Below, piece by piece: positions 32,331 through 45,601 of a DNA stretch of 64,000 bases. Numbering within the stretch: position 1 is the stretch's first letter; each line of letters opens with the position of its first letter. The stretch covers positions 13,981,323-14,045,322 of the forward strand of contig CM119264.1 in assembly GCA_051294375.1 (NCBI GenBank), read 5' to 3'. Under the pieces are notes generated by a model. That model was not told the DNA's origin, did not search any database, and saw only the letters and a list, made by a program, of their open reading frames with translations. The position numbers were made by a program, and so were the translations under genes. The DNA comes from Paraspadella gotoi. Its lineage: Eukaryota > Chaetognatha.

Positions 32331-33760
32331 GGCAGTTTCTTTTTGGTTGCTAAATGTTGAACGAAAGAAAGACCTGGGCGCGATGCATAGAACGCGAAAG
32401 GAATTTTTTGTATCCAGTTTTTCCTTTTTTTTTTCTTTTTTAAAGATATTTGCTTCCTTGTTTTAACCGGGTAGGCAACGAAGGCACGATGGGGAGTCTA
32501 TTTTTTTTTTATTATTTTTTTTAAATCGGCTCAATCAAAACTGAAAGAATTTGACAGCTACCAGTGAATTGCGGGCTTAATCAAGTCAAACGTCACCGAG
32601 GCCAAGTGAGTGACATCAAACGAGTTTTCTTTAATGCCATAAAAGTCAATATAAAAATCGAGGCTAAGTTATAGTTTTTGCTTCGAAAGAAGAACCCAAG
32701 CAGCCGCCGTTAAAACCAGTTATGAAATTTGTTCCTTGCCTCTTTTCAATACTTCTGTTAGACTAATAATTCTGATATCATTATCTGCGTATGTTCATTA
32801 TCTTGTAAGAGTGCATGGAGGCCTTCAAACCACCAAAGCCTTCCAAAGACAGGGGCAAGACAGCTTATTCATTTAATGGATAATTTGTACCAATTTCATA
32901 GAACGCATTTCTCCAAAGGTTTTTTAGTTCCAATAGTAATAGCACTAATCAGTTTAATAATTAATAGTAAATAGTAGATTGTTAGAATAAAGACTCTCCC
33001 ATGTAGATCAAGAATTTAACCCAGATCCATCCGTTTTTTACCCCAGAACACATTCTAGTGAAGACTGTTAACAATGAAGAACATCTATCCAAACGGATTT
33101 ATCGGATACGTAAGTTTTCTCTCCTTTTTTTCTCCAGATAATTTCCTCTGTCTCAAAGCGCACGGCCTGCCAGAACGCCGCCCAGTCGCCTCCTCCTCTC
33201 GCTTCTCTTTCTTTTGACGTTATGTTTTTGCAAAGTCTCTTCTCATCTGATTCCTACTTCCAAAACGAAATTTCTCGATTTTGAAAAAGAATTTGTCACA
33301 TATCATCCATGTTTCTAAAGACGCGTTTTAACTATTTGTCACCCTCATCTTAGTTCTACAATATCTATTCGCAGTAACGCTAACTTAAGATTAAATTAAT
33401 GTGTTAAATTCAAAGTGGGCTATTCTTTTCGATTTAAATAAAAACCAGATAGTAAGACTTTTTAAGGGGTTCAAACAATTTAAAAAAGTTTTTAGATAAA
33501 GAGATAATGTTTAGGTAAATTACCAACTCCCAAACGTATCCCCATTATCTTTTCTAAATTAATTATATCGGACCATACTACAAATTATTTACTTCACAAA
33601 TACCAGAAACAAGCTTCGCGGAAAGGTTTTCCACGATCTTTCGCCAACTTCCTTTGTTTCCTACAATGTCAGAGACGGGACTTTGACTTGCTCCGGAATT
33701 CGGGTCACTTTTTCTTTTGTTTGGACATTACCCACAGGTTTGTTCCTCGTTTTCCTTCAG
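32330..33760. repeat. Long repeat block C, copy 1
   Basis: Landmarks are GACATCAAACGAGTTTTCTT (about 32608), CAAACCACCAAAGCC (about 32827), CCCAGATCCATCCGTTTTTT (about 33021) and ATGTTTCTAAAGACG (about 33308). Further copies are at 41825-42720 (direct), at 36663-37260 and 43230-44040 (inverted), and at about 39360-39720 (partial). No frame survives across copies. Confidence 0.8.
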
Positions 33761-34380
33761 TCTTTCTACGTCAAACGTCCAACTCTCTTAATCTTATTGC
33801 TTACTTAGCAATCGACGCACAAAGACAGTATAGCCGTGTATAGCTCAGTATAGCTTTATGCGTTTTTCTTCATTTTTCAATTAGGCCGAGCGTATTTTTT
33901 CCTTGCTTTGTTTGGCTTGCTTGCTTTTTTTTTTTGGTTTCGTCCTCGCCATGCTTATCGCTCCATACCTGTATCGTGCCATGTTTTGTTGCGTCCTTAC
34001 CACTGAGCCTTAATTTCCGGCGATCGCTATGATTCCTTTGTGAGTTTCTCTCTTTATAACTATAATCGGTACTTCTATTTTTTCTTTTTATTTCCTACTT
34101 TTTTCATTCTATCGATCTTTTTTTTTCTTTCAATTTCTCGATAACCTAATTGCCACTTTTCCAAACGCTGCCCTTCTCTCATCCTCTACCTCCCTCCGTC
34201 TCCCTCTCTCCTCGTGCCACCCTCTCCGTCTCCATTCGCCCCTCGTCTTTTATTTTTTCTTTAACCTTTTTCCCCCCAAAAAACCCTGCTCCTCTTTTCC
34301 AAAATTAACTTTTCTTTCCCCCCCTTCTCCAACAACCCCCCCCACCCCCTTCCCAATTTACTTACATCTCTTCTCGTATT
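33760..34380. other. Pyrimidine-rich DNA, inverted near-copy downstream
   Basis: About 33190-34340 reappears in reverse complement at about 42746-43600 (shared GCGAGCGTATTTTTT and CCTCGCCAT). No gene seen. Confidence 0.6.
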
Positions 34381-34384
34381 TCAA

Positions 34385-35158
34385 TCAAGGGCTAATTCGA
34401 GTGGCTCATGCGCTGTGGCGACAGAAAAGACACTTTTCATCGCCGAAAGCGGACAGCGGCCCGAGGGGCTGACAGGCAAGAAAGCCTTTTAGAAGACTCG
34501 GGGTTGTCCGTGGTCGTCAAAGAGTGCCAGAGAGTGGGGCGGGCGCCGAATCGACGAACGAATCGGCTTCAAAGCGTCTTTTCTTCGGACAAAGCCGACA
34601 GGAAATGGCCGAAAGAGGAGAGATTAGTGGAGCGGAGGGTTAGGGGGCAGTGAGATCGCATAAATCATCGGCCAAGACTCAAATTCGCGAATCGGATTTG
34701 CGGGAATTCGCGGAAGAAGGGTGAGTTCATGCGGCAGTGCCGGTGAGGGGGTAGAATCCGGTTGATCCTGCACACTGCGGGTGCAGTAGTTTGTTTGCCT
34801 GTCTCTTTGACTCGCTCTGGATACTTAGGAACTCGAGCACGTTCGGATATAAAAATCATTCGCGAGAGAAAAATCATCGTCCGTCGTATTTGGTCGTCGT
34901 CGTCGTCGCCCCCTCGTCGTCGATCGTCCTTCGCGCGTGAAGTCGCTCGTTTCGCACTTTCGCGCCGACCGTATCCCCGCATGTCGACGTTAGGCACCGT
35001 CGCGGCCTCTCGTCGACTTTGTCGTTTTCGTTCATTGTTTATTGACTTGTTCTCTATGGCGCTGCAGACAAAAACCTCTCCCTCATCCTCGCACGATCTG
35101 GCGCTGTCTAATTCCCGCCGCATTTCACCGAACCCAACATACATAATTCTCAAGCCCC
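34385..35158. repeat. CpG-rich block D, copy 1, possibly promoter-like
   Basis: GACACTTTTCATCGCCGAAAG, CTCAAATTCGCGAATCGGAT and a TATA-like GGATATAAAAATC (about 34846), followed by CGT-rich sequence and an ATG (34981) in a serine-rich frame (MSTLGTVAASRRLCRFR) that runs into the gap. A direct near-copy is at 44050-44740 with TATAAATC at about 44477. In that copy the frame after the ATG is not kept, so a start exon is unproven. Confidence 0.4.
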
Positions 35159-35183
35159 NNNNNNNNNNNNNNNNNNNNNNNNN
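35159..35183. other. Assembly gap, 25 N
   Basis: Exactly 25 N; block B restarts to the right. Confidence 0.99.
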
Positions 35184-35414
35184 TTTGGTTTTAATTTCCG
35201 TTTTTAACTAAACTGAAGGGATAATCGAATAACGAAGCTGCACGATGATGCTGGGGTTTGATGGAGATGGTGATGGTGGAGGAGGTGAAGTTAAAGAGAG
35301 AGAGTAAGTTCAAGAAGACGAACGACTAGACAACGACATATACTATAAAAAGTAAGTGTTTTAAAGTCTGGCCAATGGAAATAACAAGAGGAAAACGCGC
35401 GTGAGCTATAGAGA

Positions 35415-35482
<68 letters not shown>

Positions 35483-35568
35483 AAAAGGCGTCGAGAGAGA
35501 ACAAGGAATGGTTTTTACAGCAATGTCATGTGACAGAATGAATAATCAGGGAATGACCTTGGTCCGGA

Positions 35569-35605
<37 letters not shown>

Positions 35606-35929
35606 AGAGAGAGAGAGAGGAGAGAGAGAAGAGAGAGAGAGAGAAGAGAGAGAGAGAGTTTCAAATTAGGAGGGTTATAGATTCGGTTTTTTAATTTTTC
35701 CGTTTTTAACTACAAACTGAAGGGATAATCGAATAACGAAGCTGCACGATGACTGCTGCGGGTTTGACTGGAGATGGTGATGGTGGAGGGAGGTGAAGTT
35801 GTATGTTACCGGATGCGGCGGGGGGGAGAGGTGTTGAAGTGTCATCAGAGCCAACAGTCACGCTTTGGTTGCGAAGTTGTTGTTCTAAAAACAAACGAAA
35901 CTTCGGGAAGAGAGAAGATTGAGAGAGAG

Positions 35930-35961
<32 letters not shown>

Positions 35962-35986
35962 NNNNNNNNNNNNNNNNNNNNNNNNN
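35962..35986. other. Assembly gap, 25 N, inside a GA array
   Basis: Exactly 25 N with GA repeat on both sides. Confidence 0.99.
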
Positions 35987-36023
<37 letters not shown>

Positions 36024-36115
36024 TTTAAGAACTTAAAATACTTCAAATAGATTTTATTTTTATCTTTATGATTGATTTTATATAGAAAGTTTACTCTTGA
36101 GAAATGAAATAAAGA

Positions 36116-36225
<110 letters not shown>

Positions 36226-36637
36226 AGGAAAGATAGATAAAAAAAGAAAGAAAAAAAGAAGGAAAGAACGTCCGTGGTCAAAGATCAAGGGATCAAATAA
36301 TTCCGCCCAGTTTCATGGTTAAAGACGAAAAGGGATAGAAACCGGACAGAAAAAATATAAGATTAGGATATGAAATATCAAGTATTGGAAAAACCGGTGG
36401 GGATAAGAAAAGTATAAGATTAGAATAATAAAAAACGGATTTCAGTAACTACAGAGTATAAAAATCCGAATGGGACCGGAAAATAAACATTATGGAAAAG
36501 AACGGTATTCGATGAGCAAAGTGTGGCAATGAAAGTTTAAAAATATCGGAATTAAAAGAAATAGTAAAAAAATAATAAAATCATTGCAATAATGAAAATT
36601 TATCCGTCAAATCTTGTTTGTTTATTTTTTAGTTTTT

Positions 36638-36662
36638 NNNNNNNNNNNNNNNNNNNNNNNNN
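36638..36662. other. Assembly gap, 25 N
   Basis: Exactly 25 N, separating block B from an inverted piece of block C. Confidence 0.99.
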
Positions 36663-37260
36663 TGCGGATGCGTCGCGTTGAAAACAAGGAAATTATCTGG
36701 CAGAAAAAAAGAGAGAGAAATACGTATCGAAAATACGTTGGAAGACCGTTCTGGACTGTAACAGTCTTCACTAGAAGGGTTCTGTAAAAAAAAACGGGAG
36801 GATACTGGGTTAAAATTCTTGATTTTTGGAGATTCTTATTCTACACATTACCGATTATATTACTATTATTATTAATATTAACTATTGGAGTAAAAATACT
36901 TTGGGAGAATTCGTCTATGAATTGGTACATTATCATTAAAATGATAAGCTGTTTGCACTGTCTTTGGACAGGCTTTTGTGGTTTGAGGCTCATCACTCTT
37001 CATAGATAATGACATAGGAGAATTATATATTGAATATTAGTCCTAACAGACAGTTGAAAAGAGAAGGAAAATCATAACTGGTTTTAACGCCTTGGGTTTT
37101 CTTTCGAAGCAAAAACTAACTTTACTGCGATTTAATTGATCTTTTATGGCATTATAGAAACTTGTTCTGATGTCATGGCTGCTACAGGATGGTTGTACGT
37201 GATAGACGTTAATTGGTAACTGGTATATTGTGGTTATTTCAGTTTTTATAATTTTCAGGT
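36663..37260. repeat. Long repeat block C, inverted copy
   Basis: Begins GCGTCGCGTTGAAAA like 43800, then CAGTCTTCACTAGAAGG and the reverse complement of 32560-33090. Confidence 0.75.
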
Positions 37261-37339
37261 CTTACTGATGATTTTACTGATTTAAAAAAATAAAAATGAA
37301 ATAATTGACTTTTTTTTTCTTATATCGTCCTTTTTGTAC

Positions 37340-37348
37340 GACTCTTTT

Positions 37349-37380
<32 letters not shown>

Positions 37381-37437
37381 TTTTTTTTTCGTTTTTTTTT
37401 TTTTTTTTTTTTTATTTTTTTTTTTTTTATTTTTTTT
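37340..37437. repeat. Poly-T tract of about 95 nt
   Basis: Almost pure T with isolated C, G and A. The length and single-base interruptions look like a slipped homopolymer. Confidence 0.9.
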
Positions 37438-37439
37438 AA

Positions 37440-38600
37440 GATATTCGATTTTATAGCATAATTATCTTAATAAAGAAAAAAAAAGGAAAAATGGTACCTA
37501 AAAATTCGTTCTGTTTAGGTCATTCTTTAGTTTTTTTTCGGCAACATTTACGAAGCTCAAAGATACTGTTCCGTCTTCATGTCCTATCGAAGAATGTTTG
37601 TTTAGTAGCATTCTTAAATTTTATCCTTTTAACTACTCTCTTTTAGGTGCATTTTTCATCTTCCTTTGTAGGTGTAGTGTACGCTATTATCTACCCTCTA
37701 CTGTCGGTTCCGTATATTCTCGTCGGAGTCTTTCTCTCTTTCTCTTCTGCTTTTCATCTTTCTCATTTCTTATCTTCCTCCATTAATCTCGTACTTTCCA
37801 AAGTTCTTGATCAATCTCTCTCTCATCTTGAAGTACCGTTGTCTGCTCTTTTCTATATCTTCTCTCCTATTTTCCATCGGATCGCGCTGTTTTGTCTTTA
37901 AACTCTTTCTAGTCGTCTCATTCCGTTTGCTATATACCGGCACCCCGCAAATGGCCTGTCTGACGCTCCTGTCTATTCTCACCGCCGCCGTAAGATGCAA
38001 ACCTATACTTCTTTTTCTAACCGTTACTTGCTGTTTTTTTATTTCTTTTTATTATTCGGTCACAGCATTCTCATCTCATATCTCAATTCTTTCCCCACAT
38101 TATTCTTCCTCCCAATCATTGCAGTCCATCTGTTCGTCGTTTCACATACGACTAGAGAATCCTCAAGGATTTTCCGTCGGCCTACAACCTCAATTGAGAA
38201 GCATTAAGATCCATTTTCTTTAAAAGATTGGACTTTGAAAGTAAGAAAAGAGGAGCAACATAAATGAAAAAGGGAAGAATGAATGAAAGGAAGATGACGC
38301 AGAGGTATAAATAAAAGCATGATGGAGGGTGTTGGAATCACTTTCGACCGAACTACTTTTCAACTTCGAGCGGCTGGAACTAAAATAATATAATGCTAAA
38401 ATCATGTTTGCCTCAGTAATTCTGATCGTCCACCTCATTTGTCGACGTCAGAGAAAATCTTCTAATATTTAAAAGACAAAAAACAACACATCAAAAAAAA
38501 CTAAAAATGAAACAACAAGAATTTTGAAACGGATAATGTTCATATTATTGTTTTCAATAGATTTTTATAATTGATTTGTTTTTACTATTAGGGGCTTTGT
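37440..38600. other. No gene seen
   Basis: CT-rich mixed-complexity DNA. Open frames (37807-38223 and overlaps) lack family resemblance and splice support. Confidence 0.35.
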
Positions 38601-39520
38601 TTATAATCGATATTCTCTTAAATTTCATTGCCATCGTCTTCAAATGCACGAGCGAGGTATTTCCACATATATGTTTTATTTTTTCTCACGGTACATTCTA
38701 GTATGTGTTTAATTATTAACTCTGTAGTTACTGAAACTCCGTTTTATATTTATCTAATAATGCTGTATAAGCTTTCTCTTGTAATCCGAACAGGTTTTTT
38801 TTCTCAATATCGTTGACTATATAAAAATAGAGTTTTATATAGTTTTAGCTACCGGCTATTCTATCCTTTTCGTCTGTTAACATGAACTGGGCGGATATTT
38901 AGATTTGATCCTTGATTATTTGAACTCATAGTAACTGGAAGCTGTATCTATAGTATATGCTTTAGTCTTTTCTTATATAATTCTTGATCTTTCTATCTAC
39001 TCTTTCCTATCATTTCACTTTTTTACTTTCGCATTCGCTTGAATATCTTTCTTTACTTCTAAGTTATCTTTCTTCGTATCTTTCTTTTTTCACATGTAAC
39101 ACTTCCTATGTGCATTAGTACCTTGTTCTTTTCTTTTTCTTTGCTTTACTATCTTTTTATTGTTACTATCATATCTGATCTGTTCTTTACGTATCTATTG
39201 ATCTACCGGTCAAGGAGTAAATAAACCTTTTTCTGACTCAACGGTACAATCAGGATCAATAAAGAACTTTTTTCGAAAATCTATTCACGAAATCTTATGT
39301 TTGCTACTTCTTATTTTTTTCGACAGGTAATTTTTCTTGGTATTCAAAACGCTGAGCTATCGGGCGCTGCCCGTGACTCTTCCTGCTCGACTCTCTTTCT
39401 TTTTGACGGTTTTGTTTTGGGCAGAGTCTTTCATCGATCCTACTTTCAAGAGTTTCTCCGGGGATTTTGGAAAAGTTTCACAATATCATCATGTATCTAA
39501 AGACGGGTAAGCTAACACTC
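38600..39520. repeat. Mosaic of inverted block B and a piece of block C
   Basis: About 38820-39100 reads as the reverse complement of block B (GGATCAAATCTAAATATCCG, GCCCAGTTCATG). 39360-39510 repeats the 33170-33320 part of block C (TTTGACGG, GAGTCTTTCAT, ATGTATCTAAAGACGGG). Confidence 0.6.
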
Positions 39521-40680
39521 GATCTAGTTCTATACTACTTCAGTAAGCCAACAGATTTTGTGTATCCTTATGCCTATTTTTTGATTAAAAAAGATAGTCT
39601 CTTTTTTTAAGGAAAACAAATTAAAAAGGTTCTATTTATAACTGTTTTTATTTTAATTCAACTCCAAATATTTATCGTTAATATTATATTGACAATTATT
39701 ATCAAAAGAAACAGTCGGAGGAGGGAGTTTCCACATTAGACTTTTTTGTTTCTATGTAAAGACGGACATGATGTGCGTTTGCATCGAATTGGGGTAGTGG
39801 CGGATGAGAGAAAACAACCTACGATTTCTCGGAATAAGTAGAGGTGGCAGATATTCTGATTGGAATCACGGGATTTCCTAGAGAGATATTATTGAGGAAC
39901 TTTTTTTTGATTTGTCTAGGACTTTACAATGATTATCCATCTTGGAGGATTGAAAAAAAAGAAGTGGAATATTCTTAGAGGATTTTTTCTTAGAGGTAGT
40001 TATCTAGTTTGGAGGATATTTAATTAACAAATTCTAAAGGATTGTCTATGAGATGATTCTTGTATGGAAGGAAGTTTCAAAAATCAAGGAATTTATTAAG
40101 AGGATTTTCTCACGAAGAATGTTCGTGGCAGGTATTTTATAAAATTAAGTGGATTTCATGTCCATGAATCATTTTTGCTGGGCGTCAATTTCAAACAAAC
40201 AGAACTTTATCGAGCATTTTCCAGCGGTTGATTTTGTTGCCAGAATATACAAAATAATAAGGGTTTTCATGAGAAGAATTTTTGGTGGAGAAAGTCATTT
40301 TTCAACAATAGGATCTTTGGCGATTTTTTACATGAGGATTTTCTTTGGAGGATATTTTCAAAATATCGGTTCTATGGCAGCAGTTTTTGCTGCAGAAAGT
40401 CATTCAACAATTTGGAAACTTTTTGGCGGATTTTTTTCCACAGCAGGAATAATTTGTGAGAATTTACTAAATAAGGGATTTTCATGGCATGCTTTTGCCC
40501 GTAGCAAATCTTTTCAAAACAAAATGAGGAATCTGTATTAGTAAAGGATTTTTTCCTCCACAGATGTTATTGTTGGAGGATTTTTAAAAATATAGGGGAT
40601 TTTATGGAGGAATTGCTTTTTGTCTTGGCAGTGACAGTCATTTTAACAATGGAATTTTTTGCGATTTTTCCTAAGCAGAA
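39520..40680. other. No gene seen
   Basis: A, T and G-rich sequence with loosely repeated AGGATTTT motifs every 30-60 nt (39870-40600). The frame at 40149-40541 is phenylalanine-rich and follows that motif. Confidence 0.35.
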
Positions 40681-40689
40681 TATTTCTTC

Positions 40690-41420
40690 ATCTCTCGCGT
40701 TCTCTCTGCGCGTCTCTCCTCCATTACTCCACTTCATTCTCGTCGCCCCTCTTCTCATCTTCTCTCTTCCTCGTCATCTCATCTCTCTCTCTCGTCTTCC
40801 TCACTTCTCCGAAGTATTCGTTTGTTTTTGAACAACAATTCGTCAACCAAAGGCGTGATGGTTGGCTCTGATGACAATTCAGCACCTCCCCCCGCGCATC
40901 CGGTAACATACACTTACTCCTCTCCACATCACCATCTACTCAGTCAAACCCACAGTCATCGTGCGCTTCGTTATTCGTTATCCCTTCAGTTTGAGTTAAA
41001 AACGGAAAAATTAAAAAACGAATCTATCCTCCTAATTTGAAACTCTCTCTCTCTCTTCTCTCTTCTCTCTCTTCTCTCTCTCCTCTCTCCTCTCTCTTCT
41101 CTTATCAATCTTCTCTCTCTCTCTCTTCTCTCGTTTTCCGTACAAGGTCAATTCCCTGATACATTGTCTACAGAATTGCTGTAAAACCATTCTTGTTCTT
41201 GCTCGACGCCTTTTTCTCTCTTCTCTCTCTCTCTCCTCTCTCTCTTCTCGTTTCTCTCTCTCTCTCTCTCTCCTCTCTCTCTCGTCTGCTCTCTTCTTCT
41301 CTCATAGCTTCACGCGCGTTTCCTTTGTTATTCCATTGGCCAGACTTTAAACAACTTACTTTTATAGTAATATGTCGTTGTTTAGTCGTTCGTCTTTTGA
41401 ACTTTCATACATATTAAATA
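40690..41420. repeat. Long repeat block B, inverted 5' part
   Basis: Reverse complement of about 35215-35900: TTCGTTATTCGTTATCCCTT (about 40965), CT arrays at 41041-41135 and 41215-41300, and the TTGTCTAGTCGTTCGTC-like end near 41380. Confidence 0.8.
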
Positions 41421-41830
41421 ATCTGGCATTTAATGAAAGGAAAAAGTAAAAAGGAAAAAGGAAGAAAGGATTGAAAATTTATTTCAAAATAATTTAATCA
41501 TAATTTTTTTTCATCGGATGCATTCAATTCGTAATTTAAATCGAATCTGAATTTAAAGAAAGTATTTAAGACATCTTTTTTTTTCCTAATATCGACGCAT
41601 TTATCTTAAAGAAGGAAATTTATGAAAAAATTTCATGTATGAACAAGTTTTTTCTTTAGCGAGACTCGAATGTTAAAGATTGGCTAAAAATATATTAATT
41701 ATATCTGGGGACGGTGAAAAAAACTGGTTAAGCCATAACCTTTACTTGTATGGATTATGATTGAGAGAGAGAGAGAGAGAGGAGAGCGAGAGAGAGAGAG
41801 GAGAGAGAGAGAGAAGAGAGACCGACGCCG
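41420..41830. other. AT-rich DNA with a GA array, no gene
   Basis: GA array at 41764-41820; otherwise similar in reverse to 29440-29810. Confidence 0.4.
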
Positions 41831-42136
41831 CCCGTCGCCTCCTTCCTCTCGCTTCTCTTTCTTTTGACGTTTGTTTTTGCAAAGTCTCTTTCATCTTGAT
41901 TCCTACTTCCAAAACGTTTCTCGATTTTGGAAAAAGAATTTTCACATATCATCCATGTTTCTAAAGACGGTAACGATGTCACCCTCATCTAGTTCTACAT
42001 ATCTACTTCAGTAACGCTACTTAAGATTAATTTGTGTTATCAAATGCTATCTTTTGATTTAAATAAAACCAGATAGTAAACTTTTTTTAAAGGTACAAAC
42101 AAATTAAAAAAGGTTTTATTATAAAAATAATGTTTT

Positions 42137-42146
42137 NNNNNNNNNN
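42137..42146. other. Assembly gap, 10 N
   Basis: Exactly 10 N within block C. Confidence 0.99.
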
Positions 42147-42406
42147 AAAACTGAAAATTTGAAGTACCTGTAATTACGGCTAATCAGTCAACGACCGAGC
42201 CAAGGAGTGACATCAAACGAGTTTTCTTTAATGCCATAAAAGTCAATTAAAATCGAGTAAGTTTAGTTTTTGCTTCGAAAGAAAACCCAAGAGGGTTAAA
42301 ACCAGTTATGATTTGTCCTTGCTCTTTTCAACTTCTGTTAGACTAATATTCTAATATCATTATCTCCTATGTCATTATCTTGTAAGAGTGATGGAGGCCT
42401 CAAACC

Positions 42407-42556
42407 NNNNNNNNNNNNNNNNNNNNNNNNNNNNNNNNNNNNNNNNNNNNNNNNNNNNNNNNNNNNNNNNNNNNNNNNNNNNNNNNNNNNNNNNNNNNNN
42501 NNNNNNNNNNNNNNNNNNNNNNNNNNNNNNNNNNNNNNNNNNNNNNNNNNNNNNNN
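42407..42556. other. Assembly gap, 150 N
   Basis: 150 N. The frames drawn across it are meaningless. Confidence 0.99.
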
Positions 42557-42720
42557 AGAACGATTCTCCAAAGGTTTTTTAGTCCAATAGTAATAGTAAT
42601 AATAATAGTAATAGTAATAGTAATGTTAGAATAAGATCTCCAATAAGATCAAGAATTTTAACCCAGATCCATCCGTTTTTTTACAGAACCTTCTAGTGAA
42701 GACTGTTAACAGTCGAAGAA

Positions 42721-42745
42721 NNNNNNNNNNNNNNNNNNNNNNNNN
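42721..42745. other. Assembly gap, 25 N
   Basis: Exactly 25 N at the junction of direct and inverted copies. Confidence 0.99.
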
Positions 42746-44040
42746 GCAGAATGTAATAAATGGGGAAGGGGGTGGGGTGGGTTGTTGCCAGAAGGGGAAG
42801 TGAATAAGCCAGGGGGAGGTACAGGGCGGGAAAATTGGGACGAGAGGATGGAGAGGAGAGAGAGAGAGGGGAGGGGAGACGAGGAGAGGGCAGCGTTTGA
42901 AAAAGTCATTAGTACTGAGATTAAATAAGACATAAGGCTCATGGTTAAAGAACAAAACATGCACATACATGGTATGGAGGCGATAAGCAAAATGGCGAGG
43001 AAGAAACAAATGAAAAAAAAAAAAGGCAAGCAAGCAAACAAAAGCAAAAAAATACGCTCGCCTAATGAAAAATGAAGAAACATTCGTATTAAAGCATATA
43101 CTAAGCTTATACACGGCGTATACTTCTATTCGTCGATTGGCTTAAGTTAACATTTAAGATTAAGAAGACAGCTTGGACCGTTGACGAGAACGACGAGGAA
43201 TAAACGAGGAACAACTTGGGAAATGTCCAAACAATAGAAAAAGTGGAACCGAATTCCCGACAATTCAAGTCTCCGTCTTGAATTTGGAAAACAAAAGGAA
43301 GTGGCGAAGTTCGCGGAAACCTTCCGCGAAGCTTGTTTCTGGTATTTTGAAGGTAATAATTTGTAGTAATTGAATAAAAATAATTAGAAACGATAATGAC
43401 GTTTGGAGGTGAAATTATAAAACATTATTTTTTTATAATAAAAAACCTTTTTTTAAAAATTTGTTTGTAACCTTTAAAAAAAAAAAAAAGTTTACTATCT
43501 TAATGCTGGTTTAATTTAAATCAAAAAGATAGCATTGATACACATCAAATTAAGATCTTTAAAGTTAAAAGCGTACTGAAGTAGATTGTAAACTAAGATT
43601 TGAGGGTGACAAATCGTTGTCTTTTAAGAAAAAAATGGATGATATGTGAGAAAAATTTCTTTTCCACAAATTCGAGAAATACGTTTTTGGGAACAGTAGG
43701 AATCAGGAATGAAAGAGAGCTTTTTGCAAAAACAAACGTGGTCAAAAGTAAAGAGGAAGCGAGATGGAAGGAGGCGGAGACGGGCGGCGTCGGAATTTTG
43801 CGTCGCGTTGAAAAACAGAGGAAATATCCTGGCAAGGTAAAAAAAAAGAGAAGAAAACTACTTCGAAAAAATTTAATCCCGGTTGGAAAGAAGTTCTTCG
43901 ACTGTTAACAAGTCTTCACTAGAAGGTTCTGTTAAAAAAAAAAAAAACGGATGGATTCTGGGCTTTAAATTCTTGATCTTATTGGAGACATTATTCTACC
44001 ATTTAACTATTACTATTTCTCTATTATTCATTACTATTTC
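42746..44040. repeat. Inverted copies of 33190-34340 and of block C
   Basis: 42746-43600 is the reverse complement of about 33190-34340. About 43600-44040 is the reverse complement of the 33000-33320 part of block C (CAGTCTTCACTAGAAGG near 43911). Confidence 0.75.
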
Positions 44041-44049
44041 ATTCTCAAT

Positions 44050-44515
44050 CAAGGCTAATTCGAGGGTCAATGGCTGCGGGGAAGAAAAGACACTTTTCAT
44101 CGCCGAAGGGAAGCGGCGAGGGGGTGACGAGAAGAAAGCTTTAGAAGATCGGGGTGTCCGTGGTGTCAAGAGTGCAGAGAGTGGGGCGGCGCCGAATCGA
44201 CGAACGAATCGGTTCAAAAGGTCTTTTCTTCGGACAAGCGAAGGAATGGCGAAAGAGGAGAGATGGTGGAGGGGAGGGTTGGGGGCCAGTGAGATCCGAT
44301 AAATCATCGGCCAAGACTCAAATTCGCGAATCGGATTTGGGGAATTCGCGGGAAGAAGGGTGAGTTCTGGGCAGTGGGTGAGGGGGTAGAATCGGTGAGT
44401 GCAACTGCGGTGAGTTAGTTTGTTTGCGACTCTCTTTGACTCGCTTGGGATTATTTAGGACTCGAGAGTTCGGGATATAAATCATTCGCGAGAGAAAATC
44501 ATCGTCGTCGTATTG

Positions 44516-44551
<36 letters not shown>

Positions 44552-44740
44552 CTTCGCCGGTGAAGTCGCTCGTTTCGCCTTTCGCCGCCGACCGTATCCC
44601 CGGATGTCGACGTTGGCGTCGCGGCGTCGACTTTGTCGTTTGTTCTTGTTATTATTGTTATTGTTATGGCGTGAGACAAAAACTTCCACCCGACGATGGC
44701 GCTGTCAATTCCCGGCGATTCAGACCCAAAACATAATTCA
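44050..44740. repeat. CpG-rich block D, copy 2
   Basis: Direct near-copy of 34385-35158: CACTTTTCATCGCCGAAGG, CTCAAATTCGCGAATCGGAT, GATATAAATCATTCGCGAGA and a (CGT)n run (44511-44550). Confidence 0.8.
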
Positions 44741-45600
44741 GCCCTAACGTCTCTCGCTCGAGTCTTCGTAAACAATGAGGCTCCGTATTTTTATCCGAAC
44801 GCTTTACGCGCGGCCACTGCGACGTCGTCGTCGTCGTTTTTGTTTTTCGTATCTGTCGTGGAGGATGGCCGTGACGATGTCGTTGTCGCGTTCGTCCTCG
44901 TAGTCGTCGTTACTATCGTCGTTGCTATCCTCCTCGTCGTCGTCGTCGCCCTCTCGCCACTTTTCTGTGGACGGAATTCCCGACGATAACAGATTTACGT
45001 CCATCGATTTTAGCGAAAACAAAAGGGAAGTCGGACGCACGAACCGCAAAAAAAAAAAAAAAAAAAAAGAACGATAATTCAAATGTGTTGCGCCGATGTG
45101 TCTGCCTTATCACTTGTATTTCTCATGACATGACGTGACATGACATGACGTGAGATCAATACATGACTACAATATCTTTTTAACTTTCTAAGCCCGTGTA
45201 TTTATGACATGCACTGCATCAAAATTCCGTCTTTTATTCATTATTGTTTTAGAATGTCCTGAAGGCGGCGCTAGCAGTCCTTTAGATTTGAGGTTTTTTT
45301 CTGTCTTAACAAATGAGCAACCAACTAAATGGAAATAATATGCATTTTTAATGAAAGTGAGACAGACCGAGTACTCGCGGCGTAACTAAAAACCTCAACG
45401 GACAGAGGAACAGATAGATGGCCGTTTGTTATCAAAAAGAGAACAATATTTGTCAGCTCAATTGGAGCGGTAAAAAGTGGAAGGGGAGGTGAGGTGAATC
45501 TATTGAGGATCCACGAAAGAAAAATTGGAAAATCGAATTTCATTGGGTTAAACTCTCAAAGCAGATGGAGGTCAACTTATACTTCTCTCTCTCTCTCTCT
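44740..45600. other. No gene seen; CGT-rich DNA and a TGACA run
   Basis: CGT-rich at 44820-44950 (source of the open frame at 44696-44989), poly-A at 45050-45068, and a TGACA/TGACG pentamer run at about 45123-45155. A short CT array precedes the gap. Confidence 0.45.
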
Positions 45601-45601
45601 C

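Larger units (their letters stand above)
41830..42720. repeat. Long repeat block C, copy 2, with gaps
   Basis: GACGTTTGTTTTTGCAAAGT (about 41866), ATGTTTCTAAAGACGG (41954), GACATCAAACGAGTTTTCTT (about 42211), an (ATAGTA)n-like run near 42585-42625 and CCATCCGTTTTTTTAC. Pieces appear in a different order from 32330-33760, so the block is rearranged or misassembled. Confidence 0.75.
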